64,000 nt of DNA from Desulfitobacterium hafniense DCB-2 (GTDB lineage Bacteria; Bacillota; Desulfitobacteriia; Desulfitobacteriales; Desulfitobacteriaceae). The stretch spans positions 4,065,001 through 4,129,000 of the forward strand of contig NC_011830.1 of assembly GCF_000021925.1 (NCBI RefSeq). The letters are read 5' to 3'. The number at the start of each line of letters is the position of its first letter. Within the stretch, counting starts at the first letter, position 1. Under the pieces are notes generated by a model. That model made no database searches. It was given only the letters and a program-made list of their open reading frames with translations, and had not been told where the DNA came from. A program made the translations under genes and the position numbers. Of the stretch, positions 24,271-33,589 are shown piece by piece.

Positions 24271-25340
24271 TTCTGCTCACACTCCAATTGCCGTCTTAAT
24301 TGACCGCAGGCTGCGTCGATATCTGTTCCTTTCTCTTCACGAACAGAAACAGGGATGCCCATACTCTCTAAACTCTGGGCAAATTGCTGAACCTCCTTGG
24401 CCGTGGGCCGGGCCATTCCTGTTCCCGCTACAGGGTTGACCGGAATGAGATTCACATGGGCTAATTGTCCCTTTAAAAGATGCCCTACTGCTTGAGCAGC
24501 TTCCAGGGTTGCCTGACCGGAAATCAAAGCGATCTCAAAGGTAATACGGCGGTTCGTCAGCGTAGTATAGTCTCCGCAGGCTTCCATAAGTTCCTCTAAG
24601 GGATACTTGCGATTCATAGGAATAAGCTGATCCCGGGTCGTATTATGGGCACTATGTAAAGAAACAGCCAAGCCTACCTGAGGATTATCCTTAGCCAATT
24701 GCCGGATTTTCGGGGCTACTCCGCTGGTGGAGATGGTCATTCTCCTCATCCCAATCCCCTGACCTTCTGGATCATTGAGCAGTTCGATGGCTTTGAGAAC
24801 CGCCTCATAATTCAATAAAGGCTCACCCATGCCCATAAAGACAATATTCGTGACCTGAAAATCCGGATCTTCCTGGCGCATGAGGTACGTGATGTCCAGA
24901 ACCTGACCCAGGATCTCCCCGGGGCTTAAATTTCTCCGCCATCCCCCCAGGCCGGTGGCACAGAAGGCACAGCCCACGGCACAACCGATCTGAGTGGACA
25001 CACAAACCGTATGACGATCCCTGTTCTTGCGGCGATCATAATCCATCAGCACACATTCCAGGGTTTCACCGTCAGCACAACGGAAGAGAAATTTACGGGT
25101 GCCATCCTGAGCAATCTGTTCCCTGACTTTTCTTAGAGGCTGCAAGAAGAGGCCCTCCTGCAGCTTTTGCCGATCCCCTGCTCCGATGTTCCTGAGCTCT
25201 TCCCAGTTTTGAACAGCTTTCTGCTGGACCCACTGGAATACTTGGCGGCCCCGGAATTTCGGCAGTCCCAGCTCAGCACAATGCTGGGTTAACTCACTTT
25301 GATTCAGATCCCGGCAATCCATTCTCTTCATAGTATTCAC
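24267..25340 (-). CDS. rlmN: dual-specificity 23S rRNA/tRNA adenine-C2 methyltransferase
   Basis: A radical SAM enzyme that methylates A2503 of 23S rRNA and A37 of some tRNAs. The 357-residue product has the cluster motif C120-x3-C124-x2-C127 (CAVGCAFC), the GMGEPLLNY and SLHSAHNTTRDQLIPMN blocks, and a conserved catalytic-type cysteine near the C-terminus (DAACGQL). A GTG or an ATG three codons later may be the start; the ribosome site favours the GTG. It sits between rsmB and the FHA/kinase genes, as rlmN does next to prpC in Bacillus. Confidence 0.97.
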   Translation of the reverse strand: MNTMKRMDCRDLNQSELTQHCAELGLPKFRGRQVFQWVQQKAVQNWEELRNIGAGDRQKLQEGLFLQPLRKVREQIAQDGTRKFLFRCADGETLECVLMDYDRRKNRDRHTVCVSTQIGCAVGCAFCATGLGGWRRNLSPGEILGQVLDITYLMRQEDPDFQVTNIVFMGMGEPLLNYEAVLKAIELLNDPEGQGIGMRRMTISTSGVAPKIRQLAKDNPQVGLAVSLHSAHNTTRDQLIPMNRKYPLEELMEACGDYTTLTNRRITFEIALISGQATLEAAQAVGHLLKGQLAHVNLIPVNPVAGTGMARPTAKEVQQFAQSLESMGIPVSVREEKGTDIDAACGQLRRQLECEQK

Positions 25341-25354
25341 CCAAATCTTTCCAC

Positions 25355-26716
25355 CTAAACTTCCACCCGGCGAAATTTCGCCAGGAAAAAGCCATCCATA
25401 CCCTGTTTATGGGGCAAAATCTGCAGAAATCCCTTGGCGGCTTGTTTCCTGTCTTGTTCTGATGCCAAAGAATAAGGAAGTTCCCCGCTGAAATCAACGG
25501 TGATGAATTCCGGATGATTGGCACGAAAAGCCTTCACCACTTCGAAATTCTCCTCAGGTTCAATCGTACAGGTCGAATAAACCAGCTCGCCGCCGGCCGC
25601 AACGCATTGAGCCGCCCGCTCCAGGATGGCCAATTGCAAGGCCGGTAAAGTTTTTATTTCATCCTCTTCCTTATGCCAGCGCATATCCGCCCGGCGACGC
25701 AGGACCCCCAACCCCGAACAGGGGGCATCAACCAACACTTTATGACAGGAAGCATCCTTTACTCCCGCCAGCTCCCGGGCATCTCCGGCCTGGGCGCGGA
25801 TGATGGTAATCCCTAAACGGGCGGCCAGATCTTCGATAAGCTTCACCTTATGGGGGTGGATATCAAAAGCAAGGATTTCTCCCTGATTCTCCATCCTTTG
25901 CGCCAGGTGAGTGGTTTTCCCTCCCGGGGCGCCGCAGGCGTCCAACACCTTTTGCCCGGCTTGAGGATTTAAGACATGAGCAATCAATTGGGAGCTTTCA
26001 TCCTGAACGGTGAAGTGTCCTTCCTGAAAACTGGGCAGTTTATCCAGAGATCCGAAGTCTTCGATCACCAAACTCTCCGGAACCCGTTCCCCAATCGTCA
26101 CCTTTACTCCTTCCCCCTCCAGCCTTGCCTGCAAGTCTGCCCGGGAAATCTTCAGGGTATTGGTACGGATCCACACAGGAGCGGGCTCGTTATTGGCTTG
26201 GCATAAAGCTTCCGTATCCGCCATGCCATAGCGTTTCAACCAGCGCTTCACCATCCACTCCGGGTGAGAATAGCGCAGGGAAAGAAAGCGGACGGGTTCC
26301 TTCTCTTTGCTGGGCCAAAGCATGTCCCAACCGGTTTCCAAAACTCTCCTTAAGACACTGTTCACTAAGGAAGTGTATTTTCCCTGCTGCTTTTTGGTCA
26401 ACTCCACCCCTTCGTTGATGGCCACAGCTGCGGGAATCCTGGAAAGGTAGAGAATCTGCAAGGCGCTGATTCTGAGAATCCAACGCACCTCATGGGGCAG
26501 TTGGGATAAAGGTTTGCGCAGATGGCGCCTTAAAGCATAATCCAGAGTCAGACGGTGTTTTAACGTCCCATTGACCAGAAGGGTGGCCAATTGGCGCTCC
26601 CGGGGATCGCTTAAATCGTGCAGAGCTTTTTGCATTACCAGATTGGCATAGGCTTTTTCTTCCTCGATGCGCCGGAGAATCTGCACAGCCAAGGCTCTTG
26701 AGGTTATTTTATCCAT
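25355..26716 (-). CDS. rsmB: 16S rRNA (cytosine967-C5)-methyltransferase
   Basis: RsmB (Sun) methylates C967 of 16S rRNA. The 453-residue protein has an N-terminal NusB-like RNA-binding domain (about 1-140) and a C-terminal SAM methyltransferase with DACGAPGGKTTHLAQ, the catalytic-loop DAPCSGLGVLRRRADMRW and the second cysteine in YSTCTIEPEEN. It is located between fmt and rlmN in the usual Firmicute order. Confidence 0.96.
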   Translation of the reverse strand: MDKITSRALAVQILRRIEEEKAYANLVMQKALHDLSDPRERQLATLLVNGTLKHRLTLDYALRRHLRKPLSQLPHEVRWILRISALQILYLSRIPAAVAINEGVELTKKQQGKYTSLVNSVLRRVLETGWDMLWPSKEKEPVRFLSLRYSHPEWMVKRWLKRYGMADTEALCQANNEPAPVWIRTNTLKISRADLQARLEGEGVKVTIGERVPESLVIEDFGSLDKLPSFQEGHFTVQDESSQLIAHVLNPQAGQKVLDACGAPGGKTTHLAQRMENQGEILAFDIHPHKVKLIEDLAARLGITIIRAQAGDARELAGVKDASCHKVLVDAPCSGLGVLRRRADMRWHKEEDEIKTLPALQLAILERAAQCVAAGGELVYSTCTIEPEENFEVVKAFRANHPEFITVDFSGELPYSLASEQDRKQAAKGFLQILPHKQGMDGFFLAKFRRVEV

Positions 26717-26752
26717 GCTTTACTCATCCTTTTGTCCTTCCCTGTCCAGTTT

Positions 26753-27715
26753 TCACCCAAAGCTCTCTCCCGCCTGTCCACGACGACCTAAGAAAAAGTC
26801 CCGGGCCGGCATGGGCTTCTTACCTGCAGGCTGTACCTCAACAATCCGGATCAACCCTTCTCCGGTCTGAACCAACAAGCCCTGCTGATCCCAAGCGATG
26901 ATTTCACCTGGCTTAAAATCTTTAAGGGCAGGCAGGCCCGGTTCTGCTCCATCTCCTCTTGCTTGCGCAGAGATGCTTGATTTCCACACTTTGACCGTTT
27001 CTTCTCTGAACAGAATATAGGAACCGGGCCAGGGATTCAGGCCGCGGATCTGATTATGAATGTCTTGGGCGCTGCGTGCCCAGTCGATCTTCTCATGCTC
27101 CCGGGTCAGCAAAGAGGCATAACGCACCGGCCCCTTTTGGGGTGTCCTGGGCAATTTCCCCTTGTGAAGCTGCTCCAAAGTAGCGATTAAAAGCTGAGCG
27201 CCAGCTTGGGCCAGAGCATCATGAAGCTCCCCGGTGGTGGTATCCTCCCCAATCGGGAGTTCGGTTTTCAGAAGCATATCTCCCGTATCCAGCCCTTCAT
27301 CCATCTGCATGGTGGTCACGCCGGTCCTTTGATCTCCCTTCAGGATGGACCAATGAATGGGAGCGGCGCCGCGCCAATCCGGCAAAAGGGAAGCATGGAC
27401 ATTGATGCAGCCGTAAGGGGGCAATCCTAAGATTTCTTTGGATAATAGTTGTCCATAGGCCACCACGATGATGACCTCCGGGGCCAGTTCCTTTAAGATT
27501 TCCAGGCTCTCGGGGCTTTTGACTTTGGGGGGCTGATAAACGGGCAGCCCCAGCTCCTGAGCGGCTGTCTTAACCGGACTGGGCTTCAGGTTCTTGCCCC
27601 GGCCGGAAGGGCGGTCCGGCTGGGTAAACACTCCCGCCACATCGTGACCGTGAGCCGCCAGGGCTTGGAGAGTTGGAACGGCGAAGTCCGGCGTTCCCAT
27701 GAAAACGAGTCGCAT
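26753..27715 (-). CDS. fmt: methionyl-tRNA formyltransferase
   Basis: Formylates the initiator Met-tRNA with 10-formyl-THF. The 320-residue protein begins MRLVFMGTPDFAVPTL, has the VVAYGQLL and HASLLPDWRGAAPIHW catalytic block (Asn/His/Asp triad region) and the C-terminal tRNA-binding domain with GLNPWPGSY. A strong AAGGAG site precedes the ATG. The upstream partner def is normally a few bases away but here is separated by a 500-bp repeat element, so fmt must rely on read-through or a promoter within the element. Confidence 0.97.
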   Translation of the reverse strand: MRLVFMGTPDFAVPTLQALAAHGHDVAGVFTQPDRPSGRGKNLKPSPVKTAAQELGLPVYQPPKVKSPESLEILKELAPEVIIVVAYGQLLSKEILGLPPYGCINVHASLLPDWRGAAPIHWSILKGDQRTGVTTMQMDEGLDTGDMLLKTELPIGEDTTTGELHDALAQAGAQLLIATLEQLHKGKLPRTPQKGPVRYASLLTREHEKIDWARSAQDIHNQIRGLNPWPGSYILFREETVKVWKSSISAQARGDGAEPGLPALKDFKPGEIIAWDQQGLLVQTGEGLIRIVEVQPAGKKPMPARDFFLGRRGQAGESFG

Positions 27716-27744
27716 AGTGATTACTCCTTATATTGAAGGTTATA

Positions 27745-28251
27745 TCTCCAGGATTTTGCTTTACGTCGTTCGCTCCATAAGCTGCGCGGACAAAACTAAC
27801 GCTCAAGCCCTCCGCTCCATCGGGTCCCCGCCCAAATCGCTCCTGCTCAATGGGCGGTTGGAAACGTCCTGTTTCCAACCTGACTCCGCTGCATGCTTTT
27901 CGCGAAGTTTTGTTTCCGCTCGCTTAAATTCGCTTCCCTCGTGTAAATCAAAATCCTTGGGCTGTTTCTTGGGTTCAAGCAAGCGGGGCGTTGTAGGATA
28001 GGGATTACTTCACTCAGGACCCTTAAGTGCTGCTTATACTCAAGAGAAGATCTGAAAAGAGGACCTTCAAGTGTAGCTTTGCGCACAAAAGGGAACGGAT
28101 TTAGCGGAGGGGTGGTCGGGTGAAGGTCGCTTTCTTAACATAGCGCAGCCACGGTTCACATGCAGAAAACAGCGGGGTTTGGCGTAGCTGTTAAGGAAGC
28201 GAGTGAACCAGCCCCGGAGCTATGGAGAGACCGTTGTGCGTAAAGCTACAC
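27745..28251 (+). repeat. composite nested-palindrome repeat element, copy B
   Basis: This fills the 580-bp gap between def and fmt. Block 1 (27745-27961) has the same bounding arms as copy A, the same GGTTGGAAAC/GTTTCCAACC hairpin and long identical stretches (for example CAAAACTAACGCTCAAGCCC). Block 2 (28071-28251) is bounded by GTGTAGCTTTGCGCAC and GTGCGTAAAGCTACAC and contains GCTTTCTTAAC and GTTAAGGAAGC. The spacer between blocks is about 110 bp, half that of copy A. The orientation is the same as copy A. No coding capacity is credible. Confidence 0.9.
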
Positions 28252-28297
28252 ACGACCCAAGCATCGGTTCCCCTTCTACCAATACAGCCAACAGGTG

Positions 28298-28750
28298 CTA
28301 CCTCCGAGAAGTCTTCTTCGCTTTATCAACGAACAAGATCCCTTCCAGGTGGTCGATTTCATGCTGGAGGCAGCGGGAAAGCAGTCCTTCTCCTTCGATG
28401 ACCTGGAGCTCCCCCTGGCGGTTGAGGGCTTCTACTTTGACTTTGGCTGCCCGGGCTACCTGACCGGTTATGCCGGGGATGCTTAAGCATCCTTCATCAT
28501 CCAGATCTTCGCCCTCTTTGGCGATGATGACAGGGTTGATTAGCTCCAAGGGGCCTTCTCCTACGTCGATAACGACGACGCGTTTGGAGACTCCCACCTG
28601 GGGAGCGGCCAAGCCTACTCCATTGGCATCATAGAGTGTATCCAACATATTATCTAAAAGCTTTGCAATATTAGGTGTTATCTCTTTGACGGGAACAGCT
28701 TTCTCCCGCAGTACTTCGGAACCAATTTCTACAATCTGATAAATCGCCAT
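28298..28750 (-). CDS. def: peptide deformylase
   Basis: Removes the N-formyl group from nascent proteins using a bound metal ion. The 150-residue product has all three family motifs: GVGLAAPQVG (motif 1), EGCLSIPG (motif 2, with the metal-binding cysteine) and QHEIDHLEGILF (motif 3, HExxH). Its start at 28750 follows a purine-rich AGGAAGGGG site. It follows priA after a gap holding a small repeat (copy D). Confidence 0.97.
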   Translation of the reverse strand: MAIYQIVEIGSEVLREKAVPVKEITPNIAKLLDNMLDTLYDANGVGLAAPQVGVSKRVVVIDVGEGPLELINPVIIAKEGEDLDDEGCLSIPGITGQVARAAKVKVEALNRQGELQVIEGEGLLSRCLQHEIDHLEGILFVDKAKKTSRR

Positions 28751-28853
28751 GTCACGGTTTCCCCTTCCTACTCATTTCTTCTTATTTTATTATTTATTAT
28801 ACTACATATCTCCAATATTGAACGAGACCCCATTCAGAAGGAGATCCAACACC

Positions 28854-28901
28854 CACTGAAGGCCTGCCGAATCCACCCTGGACTTGGGGCGGGTTAGTTC
28901 A
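28854..28901 (+). repeat. small hairpin repeat, copy D (priA-def gap)
   Basis: The order CACTGAAGG (28854-28862), CTGGACTT, GGGCGGGTTAGTTCA (28887-28901) matches copy C at 12847-12925 on the other strand. The 15 bases between the first two words are the same length in both copies and agree at about half the positions. Relative to the flanking genes, the orientation is opposite to that of copy C. Confidence 0.6.
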
Positions 28902-28916
28902 ATACTCGGTAATGTC

Positions 28917-31244
28917 TTACATGCTTAAGGGATCTACTTCGATATTGAGTTGAATTCCCGAACTAATGGGATCACGTGCAAAACGCCGGACACCTTGATG
29001 CAAGAATTCACGTAGTGTATCCATAAGTTTTCCTTTAACCGAGACCTGCCAGCGGAAATGATTTTTGAGGCGGGGAATCACAGCCGGAGCAGGGCCGAGA
29101 ATATCTAAAGAAGTATGCCCATTTTGATCGGATACTATTCCCTGCCTTAAAGAATTGACCAGGCTATGGGCTCCTTTGATCACTTTCTCTTCCTTTTCAT
29201 GAATAAGGGTCACCCGGATGACATGGGTGAAGGGAGGATAATTTCTGGCTTTCCGATAGCCAATCTCTTCCCAAAAGAAGCCCTTAAAATTGTGCTGAGA
29301 GGCTTGAATAATCGCCCTGTCTTCCGGTGTATAAGTCTGAATCACAACCTGCCCGGGTTTTTGACTGCGGCCGGCCCGGCCGGCCACTTGGGTCAGAAGC
29401 TGGAAGGTTCTCTCCCTGGCGCGGAAATCCGGCATATTCAGCATCTGATCGGCTGCCACAACTCCTACTAAAGTGACATTAGGAAAATCCAGTCCCTTGG
29501 CCATCATCTGGGTGCCCACGAGGATATCTGCCTCCTGGCGGCGGAATTTGCCCAGGATGTCCTCATAGGCATCTTTAGAGCGGGTGGTATCAAAATCCAG
29601 GCGGAGGATTCGTGCCGCCGGGTAAAGTCCTTTGATTTCATCTTCCACCCGCTGAGTCCCTTGCCCAAAAAAGCGAATATAGCGGCTGCCGCATTCCGGA
29701 CAGGTGCGGGGAGGAACCTCTTCATGATTGCAATAATGGCAACGCATGGTGTGGCCTTGAGTATGGTAAGTCAGAGCAATATCACAGTCATGACAGCGAA
29801 TCACATAACCGCATTCCCGGCAGACCACAAAGGTGGAGTAGCCGCGGCGGTTTAAGAACAGCATGGACTGTTCTCCCCGCTCCAGGGTCCTTTTCAGCTT
29901 GTCTTGCAGGGAGAGGGAAAACATACTGCGATTCCCTTTAATCAATTCCTCCCGCATATCCACCACTTCCACAGGGGGCAGCGGGCGGCGGTTGACCCGT
30001 TCTTCCATGGTAAGCAAAGGAACCTTGCCGGTCTGAGCCGCGGCATAGGCTTCCAGCGAAGGGGTAGCGCTTCCCAAAAGCACTACTCCCCGGAGCTGTT
30101 CCATCCGTTTACGGGCTACATTGCGGGCATGGTATTTGGGATTTTCCTCTTGGTGATAGGCGCTCTCATGCTCTTCATCCAAGATGATCAAGCGTAAATC
30201 AGGCAGCGGGGCAAAAACCGCCGAACGGGCCCCGACGACAATCCTGATTTTCCCCTGGAGAATATCCTGCCAGGCCTTGGCCTTTTCCCCCACTTGCAAT
30301 CCCGAGTGAAGTACAATCAACTGCTCGCCGAATTGGTCTTGAAAATAGCGGGCGATCTGAGACGTCAGCGAAATCTCAGGAACCAATAAAATGGCTGAAC
30401 CACCTTTAACCAGCACTTCCCCAATCAGTCTTTGGTAGACTTCCGTCTTGCCGCTGCCGGTAACCCCATGCAAGAGCAGGGTTTCATAACTTTGTTTATC
30501 CAGGGCCTGAGTAACTTTTTCACATACTTTCCCTTGTTCAGGAGTGAGTGTCCGCAGGTAATCCGGTCCCTGGTGAACATTAAGTTCAATATCGGCTTCA
30601 TGCATCATACCGGTCATCGATTCCCTATCTCCCAGGTCATCGCCAACCCTCTCTTCGGGAGTAAGCGCAGCCTGGACCTTGCGGGGAACACCGGAGGTAA
30701 AGCGGGATTCCAGTTTGAGCCAGCCTTGTTTGGCTAAGTGCTCTACCTGAGTCTTGGACAGCCCTGAACGCTTAAGATAGGTGCTCAGGGGCAATGTCTT
30801 ATTCCGCGACCGAAAGATAACCGCCAAAGCCTGATAGGTCTCTGAATCCAGGATTTTTAAGGCCTTAACATCCTCATCCTCCTGGGAAGCCATAGGAATG
30901 ACATACTCTTCCACCTTACCCTTGAGCAGGGGCCAAACGGTATGAAGACTCTGGGCGATGGAGCAAATGGTCGTCTCCGCCAGCCACAGAGCTAAATCCA
31001 CAAGATCTTCAGGAACGACATACATAGTGTCAACAATCCCCAAAATGGGTTTTAGAGCCGAGTGCGCTATCTCCTGGGGCAGCTGCTCCGTGATCCGGAC
31101 CACCACGCCTTGAACTTGACGATATTGCAAAGGGACAAGGACGCGCATCCCTCTTTTTAAGGATAGCCCTTCAGGAATTTGGTAGTGAAACACCTGATCA
31201 AGGCGACGATTGGCCACATCAACAAGAACTTCTGCATAATGCAC
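28917..31244 (-). CDS. priA: primosomal replication-restart helicase PriA
   Basis: PriA reloads the replicative helicase at stalled forks. The 775-residue protein has the N-terminal 3'-DNA-binding domain, Walker A GVTGSGKTEVYQRL, the DEEH box (LIILDEEHESAY), the zinc-binding cysteines (CRECGYVIRCHDCD and CHYCNHEEVPPRTCPECG) and the C-terminal helicase motif QVAGRAGR. The GTG at 31244 is preferred over the ATG two codons upstream because it lies eight bases after AGGAGG. In many Firmicutes coaBC is directly upstream; here about 29 kb of other genes intervene. Confidence 0.97.
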   Translation of the reverse strand: MHYAEVLVDVANRRLDQVFHYQIPEGLSLKRGMRVLVPLQYRQVQGVVVRITEQLPQEIAHSALKPILGIVDTMYVVPEDLVDLALWLAETTICSIAQSLHTVWPLLKGKVEEYVIPMASQEDEDVKALKILDSETYQALAVIFRSRNKTLPLSTYLKRSGLSKTQVEHLAKQGWLKLESRFTSGVPRKVQAALTPEERVGDDLGDRESMTGMMHEADIELNVHQGPDYLRTLTPEQGKVCEKVTQALDKQSYETLLLHGVTGSGKTEVYQRLIGEVLVKGGSAILLVPEISLTSQIARYFQDQFGEQLIVLHSGLQVGEKAKAWQDILQGKIRIVVGARSAVFAPLPDLRLIILDEEHESAYHQEENPKYHARNVARKRMEQLRGVVLLGSATPSLEAYAAAQTGKVPLLTMEERVNRRPLPPVEVVDMREELIKGNRSMFSLSLQDKLKRTLERGEQSMLFLNRRGYSTFVVCRECGYVIRCHDCDIALTYHTQGHTMRCHYCNHEEVPPRTCPECGSRYIRFFGQGTQRVEDEIKGLYPAARILRLDFDTTRSKDAYEDILGKFRRQEADILVGTQMMAKGLDFPNVTLVGVVAADQMLNMPDFRARERTFQLLTQVAGRAGRSQKPGQVVIQTYTPEDRAIIQASQHNFKGFFWEEIGYRKARNYPPFTHVIRVTLIHEKEEKVIKGAHSLVNSLRQGIVSDQNGHTSLDILGPAPAVIPRLKNHFRWQVSVKGKLMDTLREFLHQGVRRFARDPISSGIQLNIEVDPLSM

Positions 31245-31468
31245 TTTCATCGCCTCCTTTAATTTCTCTCTTAAAGCTTAATTCTGTCCTCACAGAGGAT
31301 AAGGGCGACTTAGCTTCAGATGGAGTTAAAACTCCGTTTGAATCTAAATCTACTTTTACTTTATCACAAAGCAAGGCAAATACCCAAATTCTTGCCTAAT
31401 GAACATGATCCAAAAAGGGATGCCGGCTTTTCCAACATCCCCGAACCTTTCATCTATAGCTTTGCCGC

Positions 31469-31789
31469 TCACACCACGGTAACAGCTGTTCCTGAGGCGC
31501 TCACCATAAGCATGCTGCCGCTTTGCCCTACCACTTCATAGTCGATATCCACACCGACCACGGCGTTGGCTCCCATGCGGGCTGCATTTTGCTCCATTTC
31601 TTTAAGGGCTATTTGACGGGCATCCTGAAGTTTTTCTTCATAGGCCCCTGAGCGGCCGCCAATGATATCTGTGATGCCGGCAAAGATATCCCGCACCACA
31701 TTGGCACCCATGATGGCTTCTCCTGTAACGATTCCATAGTAGTTCTGAATCTTACGGCCGTCGATATTAGGGGTTGTTGTTACAATCAT
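31469..31789 (-). CDS. YbjQ/UPF0145 family protein
   Basis: A 106-residue small protein of the YbjQ (heavy-metal-binding-like) family, with the typical VTTTPNIDGRKIQNYYGIVTGE start, the ANVVRDIFAGITDIIGGRSGAYE block and the ANAVVGVDIDYE segment. Members form pentamers; the true function is not established. It stands alone on the minus strand, divergent from the uracil permease gene. Confidence 0.88.
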   Translation of the reverse strand: MIVTTTPNIDGRKIQNYYGIVTGEAIMGANVVRDIFAGITDIIGGRSGAYEEKLQDARQIALKEMEQNAARMGANAVVGVDIDYEVVGQSGSMLMVSASGTAVTVV

Positions 31790-31984
31790 AGACTATACCT
31801 CCCGCTTTAAACATCAGCTTAGTTACTAAAAGTTAATTCTCCGCGAAGCAACAGAGTCCTGCTTAGTCATTATCTAATATTCTCGATGTTTCGATACTTT
31901 ACACCTTTAATGACTACAAATTTACAAAACAGGAAAAATAATAACTCAATCTTCCTTCCCAGAGCATCATCCTCAAGAAAACTC

Positions 31985-32014
31985 TTGCCAAACTAATTTT
32001 ATTTATGCTATGCT
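31985..32014 (+). promoter_or_regulatory. promoter of the uracil permease leader
   Basis: TTGCCA (31985-31990), an 18-bp spacer and TATGCT (32009-32014). Transcription would start near 32021, just ahead of the PyrR-type stem-loop. The rest of the 31790-32163 gap shows only AT-rich sequence and the attenuator. Confidence 0.55.
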
Positions 32015-32038
32015 CTAAGCAAGGTAATTATCCCGTGA

Positions 32039-32137
32039 CCTTTAAATTAGTCCCGTGAGACTAAGAAGGAAATGGCGTACCATGAACTATGTGCATGGAC
32101 ACCTCTTTCTTGCTTGCGGGCAAGGAAGAGGTTTTTT
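32039..32137 (+). promoter_or_regulatory. PyrR-type attenuator
   Basis: The leader contains a stem-loop, CCTTTAAATTAG-TCCCGTGAGA-CTAAGAAGG (32039-32069), matching the RNA site bound by PyrR with uridine nucleotides. It is followed by an intrinsic terminator (CCTCTTTCTTGC/GCAAGGAAGAGG, 32102-32113 and 32120-32131, then six T). In the known mechanism PyrR-UMP favours termination when pyrimidines are plentiful. The uracil permease start codon follows immediately. Confidence 0.8.
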
Positions 32138-32163
32138 GTTTTACTAAAAAAGGAGGACAACCC

Positions 32164-33408
32164 ATGATTAGAGAAGTTCAGATTCATGAAAGACTCTCTC
32201 TTGCCCAAACGATACCCCTGGGATTACAGCATGTTTTCGCTATGTTCGGAGCCACGGTACTGGTTCCTTTTCTCACCGGATTAAGTCCCGCCGTCGCTCT
32301 TCTCTCCTCAGGGATTGGCACCATCGTTTTTCTTCTCTTAACTAAAAGTCAAATCCCGGCTTATCTCGGCTCATCCTTTGCTTACATTGCCTCCTTGACT
32401 TATTTTGTTAAGGATCAAAACAATTTAGCCGCGGCTATGGGCGGCGCACTGGTCATCGGCATTATTTATGTCCTTCTTTTCGCTCTCATGAGTTACTTCG
32501 GAAGTTCCTGGATTCATAAAATTGTTCCTCCGGTCGTAGCCGGTCCTGTCGTGGCCATTATCGGCTTAAGCCTCACACCTACCGCTGCCGGAATGGCTTC
32601 CGAGCAATGGTATATCGCTATCTTCACCTTGGCTGTTACCGCTTTCCTCAGTATCTATGCCAAGGGCTTCTTAAAAATCATTCCCATTCTTGCCGGGATT
32701 GTCATCGGTTATATTGTCGCCGCCTTCGCCGGTCTGGTGGATTTCACCGCAGTAACGGCTTCTGTTTCTGTGGATTCTTGGGACAAGATTATCGTCTCCC
32801 CTATCAACGCCGACACTTGGCAGGCACCAGTCTTTAATAAAGCTGCTATCCTGATGTTCGCACCTTTGGCCTTTGTCACCATTATTGAAGATTTAGGCCA
32901 TATGATTGTTCTGGGAAATATCACCCATTCCGACCCCATCGAGAAGCCAGGATTTAACCGGGTCTTGCTGGGCAATGGTCTCGCCACCGGAATCGCCAGT
33001 TTCTTAGGAGGCCCTCCGGTGACCACTTACGGTGAAAACATCGGCGTACTGGCAGTTACTCGGGTTTACAGCACCTTCAATATCTGGGTAGCAGCTTTTA
33101 TCGCCATTATCCTCAGTTTCGTCAATCCCCTGCAAGCTCTGATTATGTCCATCCCCACAGCGGTTATGGGTGGAGTATCCCTCTATCTCTTCGGTATGAT
33201 TGGGGTCACCGGTCTGCGCACTTTGATTGAAGCGCGAGTAGATTTCTCCAAGAACAAAAACCTGATTATCGCCTCTGTCATCTTTGCCGTAGGAATCGGC
33301 GTCCAAAGCCATGGTGTCGCTTATGCCACCTTGGCAGGGATTATCCTCAACCTGGTTCTCCGGGAAGAGAAGGATGAAGTAGCCGGAAGTGGCAAAGAAG
33401 TATCCTAA
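32164..33408 (+). CDS. uraA: uracil permease (UraA/PyrP, NCS2 family)
   Basis: A proton-coupled uracil importer of the inner membrane. The 414-residue protein has the NCS2 features LGLQHVFAMFGATVLVP near the N-terminus, about a dozen or more hydrophobic segments, FAPLAFVTIIEDLGHM with the substrate-binding glutamate, and GGPPVTTYGENIGV. The start was set at the ATG at 32164 behind AAAGGAGG; an upstream in-frame start lies inside the attenuator. Control by PyrR-type attenuation is supported by the leader. Confidence 0.95.
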   Translation: MIREVQIHERLSLAQTIPLGLQHVFAMFGATVLVPFLTGLSPAVALLSSGIGTIVFLLLTKSQIPAYLGSSFAYIASLTYFVKDQNNLAAAMGGALVIGIIYVLLFALMSYFGSSWIHKIVPPVVAGPVVAIIGLSLTPTAAGMASEQWYIAIFTLAVTAFLSIYAKGFLKIIPILAGIVIGYIVAAFAGLVDFTAVTASVSVDSWDKIIVSPINADTWQAPVFNKAAILMFAPLAFVTIIEDLGHMIVLGNITHSDPIEKPGFNRVLLGNGLATGIASFLGGPPVTTYGENIGVLAVTRVYSTFNIWVAAFIAIILSFVNPLQALIMSIPTAVMGGVSLYLFGMIGVTGLRTLIEARVDFSKNKNLIIASVIFAVGIGVQSHGVAYATLAGIILNLVLREEKDEVAGSGKEVS

Positions 33409-33422
33409 GCTAACCGTTAAAC

Positions 33423-33466
33423 GCCAAAGCCTTAGAGAGACTGACATTACAGTCCTCTAAGGCTTT
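33423..33466 (+). repeat. 44-bp palindromic direct repeat, copy 1 (uraA terminator)
   Basis: An inverted repeat, GCCTTAGAG-GACTG around an ACATTA loop, followed by CAGTC-CTCTAAGGC and six T residues: a strong terminator for uraA. All 44 bases recur identically at 34368-34411, on the far side of the HEPN/MNT gene pair. Confidence 0.9.
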
Positions 33467-33589
33467 TTTGATCGTTCCTCACGATAGGGCAAGATAAAAC
33501 ATTAAACCCCAAAAATAGGCTCTTGACTTTTATAAAAGCCTATGTTGGAATAAATTTGTAAACTTGTGTCCAGAAGGGGGGCTAGGCTT

